NCBI RefSeq assembly: GCF_009617585.1
Contig: NZ_WIXI01000047.1
Location: 248,001-312,000, forward strand
Origin: Endobacterium cereale
GTDB taxonomy: Bacteria; Pseudomonadota; Alphaproteobacteria; Rhizobiales; Rhizobiaceae
DNA length: 64,000 nucleotides
Reading direction: 5' to 3'
In this document: piece by piece, positions 60,030 through 64,000 of the stretch
Numbering within the stretch: position 1 is the first letter of the stretch
Layout: every line of letters starts with the position of its first letter
Notes under the pieces: generated by a model
The model's input: the letters and a program-made list of their open reading frames with translations, nothing else
What the model was told of the DNA's origin: nothing
The model's database searches: none
Program-made: the position numbers and the translations under genes

Positions 60030-60719
60030 TCATGCGGCTGTCACACGCCGACCGAGCCCTTGATGAAGGTCAAGGCAGCGTTCGAACCAGCTCGAAACCG
60101 GATCACCCGGCTTGAAAACATCGGCACCGGCGGTGATACGCATCCATTGCAGCGCGCCGAACAGGATGTAATCGGCAAACAGCGGGCCTTCCCCGCCGAT
60201 AAAGGGCTGGTATTTCAGCATCTGCCGCAGCGGCTCGAGTTTGGGCGCGAAGGCGGCGATGGCGATTTCGCGGCCGGTGCGCATTTCCTCCAGCGTGCGG
60301 CCAAGCAAGGCTTCTCGGCTGCTGCGGAAATAGCGCTGATCCTCGTCGGCCAGCATGTCGTGGATGTCTGAAACGGCAATCGCCGTGACCGCAGGATGGA
60401 CAATGGATTGCGAGAAGCGCTCGATAAAACGAGAGAGCGCCTGGCCACCCTCGCCGCCAAACAGGGTCGCGCGATCAGGATAGGTCTGTTCGAGATAAAG
60501 AGCGATATCGAAACTGTCGCTCACCAGCTTTTCGCCATCACGCAGGATCGGCACGGTTTTTGAAAGTCCGTTTTCCAATGCCGGAATGGCGGTAAAGGCC
60601 GTCGGCTTTTCGATGAAATCCAGCCCCTTGTGGGCAAGCGCCATCACCACTTTCCAAGAGTGCGGCGAAAACGGTCGTTCATGGTCGCTGCCGCTCAGAG
60701 TGTAGAGAATGCGTGTCAT
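60030..60719 (-). CDS. Glutathione S-transferase-family protein
   Basis: This 229-residue protein has an N-terminal thioredoxin-like domain (ILYTLSGSDHERPFSPHSWKVVMAL in parts; KTVPILRDGEKLVSDSFDIALYLEQ with the glutathione-contacting Ser) and an all-helical C-terminal domain. The N-terminal catalytic residue is likely Ser (SPHS). Substrate is unknown; fungal and bacterial relatives of this type act on ethers or small electrophiles. A 14-bp-arm palindrome lies upstream. Confidence 0.85.
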   Translation of the reverse strand: MTRILYTLSGSDHERPFSPHSWKVVMALAHKGLDFIEKPTAFTAIPALENGLSKTVPILRDGEKLVSDSFDIALYLEQTYPDRATLFGGEGGQALSRFIERFSQSIVHPAVTAIAVSDIHDMLADEDQRYFRSSREALLGRTLEEMRTGREIAIAAFAPKLEPLRQMLKYQPFIGGEGPLFADYILFGALQWMRITAGADVFKPGDPVSSWFERCLDLHQGLGRRVTAA

Positions 60720-60760
60720 GATCGTCCCCTCCTTTTATCTCGCAGCATGGGAGCGCAGAC

Positions 60761-60793
60761 GACATGAAAAATCCAGTCAGGATTTTTCATGTC
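60761..60793. promoter_or_regulatory. 14-bp-arm palindrome between the GST and the GGDEF-like gene
   Basis: GACATGAAAAATCC (60761-60774) and GGATTTTTCATGTC (60780-60793) are perfect complements around AGTCA, 42 bp upstream of the GST start and 154 bp before the GGDEF-like gene. It lies between divergent genes, so an operator is more likely than a terminator. Confidence 0.55.
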
Positions 60794-60946
60794 AACCATT
60801 CACACAATGGCTAAGGGGATTTTCCGGTTGCCCGTCCACGCACTGTTAACCCTCGATCCAAGTGGCAGTCACGTTTTTCAGGAGATGTTAAAACTCGTGT
60901 ATTTTAATGAATTTCACACGCATGACACGAGAACCGAGAGACAGGC

Positions 60947-62002
60947 ATGTCGGCAGAGGCAGCAAAGACGGCACCGAAGAACAGGATATTGCTCGCGGTG
61001 AGCCAGCAGATGGCACGTATGGACGTGGCCGGACTGCCGCGCAATTATGAACTGTTTCATGAGGCGATCACCGGCGGCGATGCAGCGCTGACCCGTGAAG
61101 TGATGGGTTTGACGACGGCTCCGACGCAGATCCTGCTCGATGAGATCGGCCTTCGTCACCGTCTTCCATCGTTCATGGGCCTTTCCGCACACGTCACCCG
61201 CAAGCAGGATATCGAGCTGATTGCGGGCCTGTCCGAAAAAGTCGCGCGTGGCGTTTCCCAGAAGCAGACCTTTGCCCGAGCGCTCGAATCCGTGGCGCGC
61301 AGCCTGCGCAGCGATGGACATGGCAAGATTTCCGACGTGCTTTCCGAGATCGAATATCTGACGAGTTCGATCAGCGAGGCGATGACCGCCGAGAGCGAAT
61401 TGACGACGGCGCTGAAAACCAGCGCGGAAAAACTGGCCGCCAGCGAAAAGGCAACGTCTTCGGCCCGCGAAGCTTCCCTGCGCGACCGGCTGACATCGCT
61501 GCCGAACCACATCGCGCTGTCCGAGCGGATGGAAGGCCTTTATTCGGCAACGGCGGAAGGACGACGCACGGCCCTCTTCCTCGTGTCGCTCAATCGGTTG
61601 TTCGATATCACGCAGGTGCCGAACGAAACCGTTGGCAATCGTGTCCTGAAAAAATCGGCCTCGATTTTCCGCAACACCATCAAGAAGAACGATTTCGTCG
61701 CCCGCATCGGCCCGCGCGAATTTGCCTTCCTGTTCGATAATGTCGGCCAGGAAAGCGTCGGCGCCATTGCGGATCGGCTGAACAATTCGATCATCACCGG
61801 GCTGCAGCTTATTTCCGACGACAATAAACCGGCCGTGATGCCGATGGAATTGTCGATCGGGGTTGCGCTGACCGACGACGCCCATTCGCCGCAGGAATTG
61901 CGCAGCCGCGCCGCCGTGGCGCTGGACAGCGCGCTTGCCAATCCACGCCAGCCGGTGGTGATCGGCGGCGGCAAGGCTGTGGCACGCACGGCACGCGCTT
62001 AA
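60947..62002 (+). CDS. Degenerate GGDEF-domain protein
   Basis: This 351-residue cytosolic protein has a helical N-terminal region (~1-165, including a coiled coil around SELTTALKTSAEKLAASEKA) and a GGDEF-type domain (~175-345; DRLTSLPNHIALSERM start). The signature is changed from GGDEF to GPREF (RIGPREFAFLF) and no I-site is evident. It should be catalytically dead and might act as a nucleotide sensor or scaffold. It is transcribed alone, 56 bp before the ABC-F gene. Confidence 0.82.
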   Translation: MSAEAAKTAPKNRILLAVSQQMARMDVAGLPRNYELFHEAITGGDAALTREVMGLTTAPTQILLDEIGLRHRLPSFMGLSAHVTRKQDIELIAGLSEKVARGVSQKQTFARALESVARSLRSDGHGKISDVLSEIEYLTSSISEAMTAESELTTALKTSAEKLAASEKATSSAREASLRDRLTSLPNHIALSERMEGLYSATAEGRRTALFLVSLNRLFDITQVPNETVGNRVLKKSASIFRNTIKKNDFVARIGPREFAFLFDNVGQESVGAIADRLNNSIITGLQLISDDNKPAVMPMELSIGVALTDDAHSPQELRSRAAVALDSALANPRQPVVIGGGKAVARTARA

Positions 62003-62058
62003 AATCACTTTGTCATGACGTCTTGTCAGGCCCGGCGGTTTCAGCCAAAACCGCCGCC

Positions 62059-63942
62059 ATGATCACGATATCGGACCTCTCCGCCCGCATTGCCGGCCGC
62101 CTTCTCCTCGACCACGCCAGCGTCTCGCTTCCGGCGGGCGCGAAAGTGGGCCTTATCGGCCGTAACGGCGCCGGTAAATCGACGCTCTTTCGCGTCGTCA
62201 CCGGCGATCTGGTGGCGGAAAGCGGATCGGTGACGATCCCTAAAAATGCGCGTATCGGCCAGGTGGCGCAGGAAGCGCCGGGCACGGAAGATTCGCTCAT
62301 CACCATCGTCATGGCCGCCGACAAGGAGCGCACAGCGCTTCTGGCCGAAGCCGAAACGGCGACCGATCCGAACCGCATTGCCGAAATCCAGATGCGGCTT
62401 GTCGATATTGATGCCCATTCGGCGGAAGCGCGCGCCGCCAGCATTCTGGCCGGTCTCGGCTTCAATGCCGAAGCGCAGTTGCGCCCCGCCTCCTCCTTTT
62501 CCGGCGGCTGGCGCATGCGCGTGGCACTTGCCGCAGTGCTATTCGCAGAACCGGACCTGCTGCTGCTCGACGAACCGACCAACTATCTCGATCTCGAAGG
62601 CACGATGTGGCTGGAGGACTATGTGCGGCGTTATCCGCACACGGTCATCGTGATTTCCCACGACCGCGACATGCTGAACAACGCGGTCAATTCGATCGTG
62701 CATCTTCACCAGCAGAAGCTGACCTTCTATCGCGGCAATTACGACCAGTTCGAGCGGCAGAAGGCGGAAGCCGACGAATTGCAGATGAAGGCCAAGGCAA
62801 AGAACGATGCCGCGCGCAAACACCTGCAAAGCTTCATTGATCGCTTCAAGGCCAAGGCCACGAAGGCCAAACAGGCACAGAGCCGCGTCAAGGCGCTGGA
62901 GCGCATGGGCACGGTGGCGGCAGTCATCGAGGATCATGTCCAGCCGATCAGTTTTCCGAAGCCGGAAAAGATCCCGGCCTCGCCGATCGTGGCGATCAGC
63001 AAGGGCTCGGTCGGCTACGAGCCGGGCAAGCCGATCCTGAAAAACATCAGCCTGCGCATCGACAATGACGACCGTATCGCCCTGCTCGGCTCCAACGGCA
63101 ACGGCAAATCCACCTTCGCCAAGCTGATTTCCGGCCGCCTGCAGACGGAATCCGGCGAGATGAAGCTGCCGCCCTCCCTGTCGATCGGCTTTTTTGCCCA
63201 GCACCAGCTGGATGACCTGATCCCCAACGAGACGCCGGTCGACCATGTGCGCCGGCTGATGCCGCAGGCGCCGGAAGCGCAGGTGCGCGCCCGCGTCGCG
63301 CAGATGGGTCTGGCGACCGAAAAAATGGCGACCGCCGCCAAGGATCTCTCCGGTGGCGAAAAGGCCCGCCTGCTGATGGGCCTTGCCGCCTTCCACGCGC
63401 CGAACCTGCTTATCCTCGATGAGCCTACCAACCATCTCGACATCGACAGCCGCCGCGCCCTGATCGAGGCACTGAACGATTATGACGGTGCCGTCATCCT
63501 GATTTCCCACGACCGTCACCTGATCGAGGCAACCGTGGACCGGCTGTGGCTTGTCAACGAGGGGACGGTCAAATCGTTCGAGGGAGACCTTGAGGAATAT
63601 CGCGACCTGATCATCGCCGCCGGCCGCAAGAAAGACGACAAGCCGCAGGCCGCCGACGAGCAGGTCAACAAGGCCGACCAACGCAAGGCGAATGCGGAAA
63701 AACGGGCTTCGCTGGCACCGCTCAAGAAAAAGATCAACGAAATCGAAGCCTTGACGGCTAAGCTTGAGAAGCTGATCTCAGGTCTTGATAAAGAACTTGC
63801 GGACCCGGCGCTCTATGAAAAGGCGCCCGCCAAGGCAGCTCAGAAGGCCAAGGAACGCGGCGAGGCGGCGGCAAAGCTTTCCAGCGCCGAAGAGGAATGG
63901 CTGATGCTTTCCTCCGAATATGAAGAGGCGATGGCGGGCTAA
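62059..63942 (+). CDS. ABC-F family ATPase
   Basis: This 627-residue protein has two ABC cassettes and no membrane segment. Cassette 1 has GRNGAGKST, FSGGWRMRVALA and LLLLDEPTNYLD; cassette 2 has GSNGNGKST, LSGGEKARLLMG and LLILDEPTNHLD. The P-site linker (AKNDAARKHLQSFIDRFKAKATKAKQ in parts) and a C-terminal coiled coil after residue ~555 are present. ABC-F proteins act on the ribosome as translation or resistance factors; this one is closest in layout to YheS/Uup. The start is ATG 62059 (MITISDLSARI). Confidence 0.92.
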   Translation: MITISDLSARIAGRLLLDHASVSLPAGAKVGLIGRNGAGKSTLFRVVTGDLVAESGSVTIPKNARIGQVAQEAPGTEDSLITIVMAADKERTALLAEAETATDPNRIAEIQMRLVDIDAHSAEARAASILAGLGFNAEAQLRPASSFSGGWRMRVALAAVLFAEPDLLLLDEPTNYLDLEGTMWLEDYVRRYPHTVIVISHDRDMLNNAVNSIVHLHQQKLTFYRGNYDQFERQKAEADELQMKAKAKNDAARKHLQSFIDRFKAKATKAKQAQSRVKALERMGTVAAVIEDHVQPISFPKPEKIPASPIVAISKGSVGYEPGKPILKNISLRIDNDDRIALLGSNGNGKSTFAKLISGRLQTESGEMKLPPSLSIGFFAQHQLDDLIPNETPVDHVRRLMPQAPEAQVRARVAQMGLATEKMATAAKDLSGGEKARLLMGLAAFHAPNLLILDEPTNHLDIDSRRALIEALNDYDGAVILISHDRHLIEATVDRLWLVNEGTVKSFEGDLEEYRDLIIAAGRKKDDKPQAADEQVNKADQRKANAEKRASLAPLKKKINEIEALTAKLEKLISGLDKELADPALYEKAPAKAAQKAKERGEAAAKLSSAEEEWLMLSSEYEEAMAG

Positions 63943-63967
63943 AGCGAACCAATCGCCACCCCCTGCC

Positions 63968-63988
63968 CTCGGGTCTGACCCGGGTTTT
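63968..63988 (+). terminator. Terminator of the ABC-F gene
   Basis: CTCGGGT (63968-63974) pairs with ACCCGGG (63978-63984), one wobble, followed by TTTT, 25 bp past the stop. Nothing else is visible to the right edge. Confidence 0.6.
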
Positions 63989-64000
63989 CCCACGGATCTG

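Overview
The window is a core chromosomal segment of an alphaproteobacterium of the order Hyphomicrobiales (Rhizobiales), most likely family Rhizobiaceae (Agrobacterium/Rhizobium group). The evidence is the gene order clpP-clpX-lon-hupB / nuoA-N / birA-rnj-mce-DUF1467-proS-lolC-lolD, NuoE and HHH proteins of the alphaproteobacterial type, a short 441-residue ProS, a mmgR-like small RNA and high GC with sparse non-coding DNA. I see no phage, transposase, CRISPR array or conjugation gene. The window is housekeeping DNA with small accessory pockets.

Layout. 1-12.8 kb is accessory: an ABC peptide-binding protein (cut by the left edge), a GAF-GGDEF-PilZ c-di-GMP enzyme, a pentapeptide-repeat protein, a DeoR-MFS-VOC operon, a divergent LysR/NmrA pair, a sorbosone-dehydrogenase-like protein, a decayed NUDIX gene and a large chemoreceptor. 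13.5-38.4 kb is a long leftward block: lolC-lolD, proS, a small pocket with a GNAT and three tiny genes, mce, RNase J, birA and the whole 14-subunit complex I operon nuoA-N. That operon carries two extra genes: a GFA-fold protein between nuoC and nuoD, and a helix-hairpin-helix protein between nuoF and nuoG. 39.1-39.7 kb holds two identical tRNA-Asp genes and a tRNA-Val gene. 40.2-43.2 kb has two exported phosphate-related proteins, each preceded by a PHO box. 43.4-49 kb is hupB, lon, clpX and clpP, with RpoH-like promoters before lon and clpP.

49.3-64 kb mixes core and accessory genes: gamma-glutamyltransferase, a bdcR/bdcA-like pair with two matching operator palindromes, a TerC-CBS transporter behind a structured, terminator-bearing leader, pgsA-moaD-moaE interrupted by a palindromic repeat, a LivH-like permease divergent from a CGNR zinc-finger regulator over one large palindrome, ndk, a glutathione transferase, a degenerate GGDEF protein and an ABC-F ATPase.

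The strongest candidates for undescribed biology are regulatory: (1) the PHO-box pair controlling a secreted family I pyrophosphatase and a phytase-like esterase; (2) the TerC leader, which has stems and an intrinsic terminator but no recognisable yybP-ykoY core; (3) the 17-bp-arm palindrome that places a -10 box in each arm and suggests a leaderless CGNR mRNA; (4) the twin TGTAGT-N4-ATTACA operators of the bdcRA divergon. All functions are read by eye from sequence and family knowledge; no database search was run.
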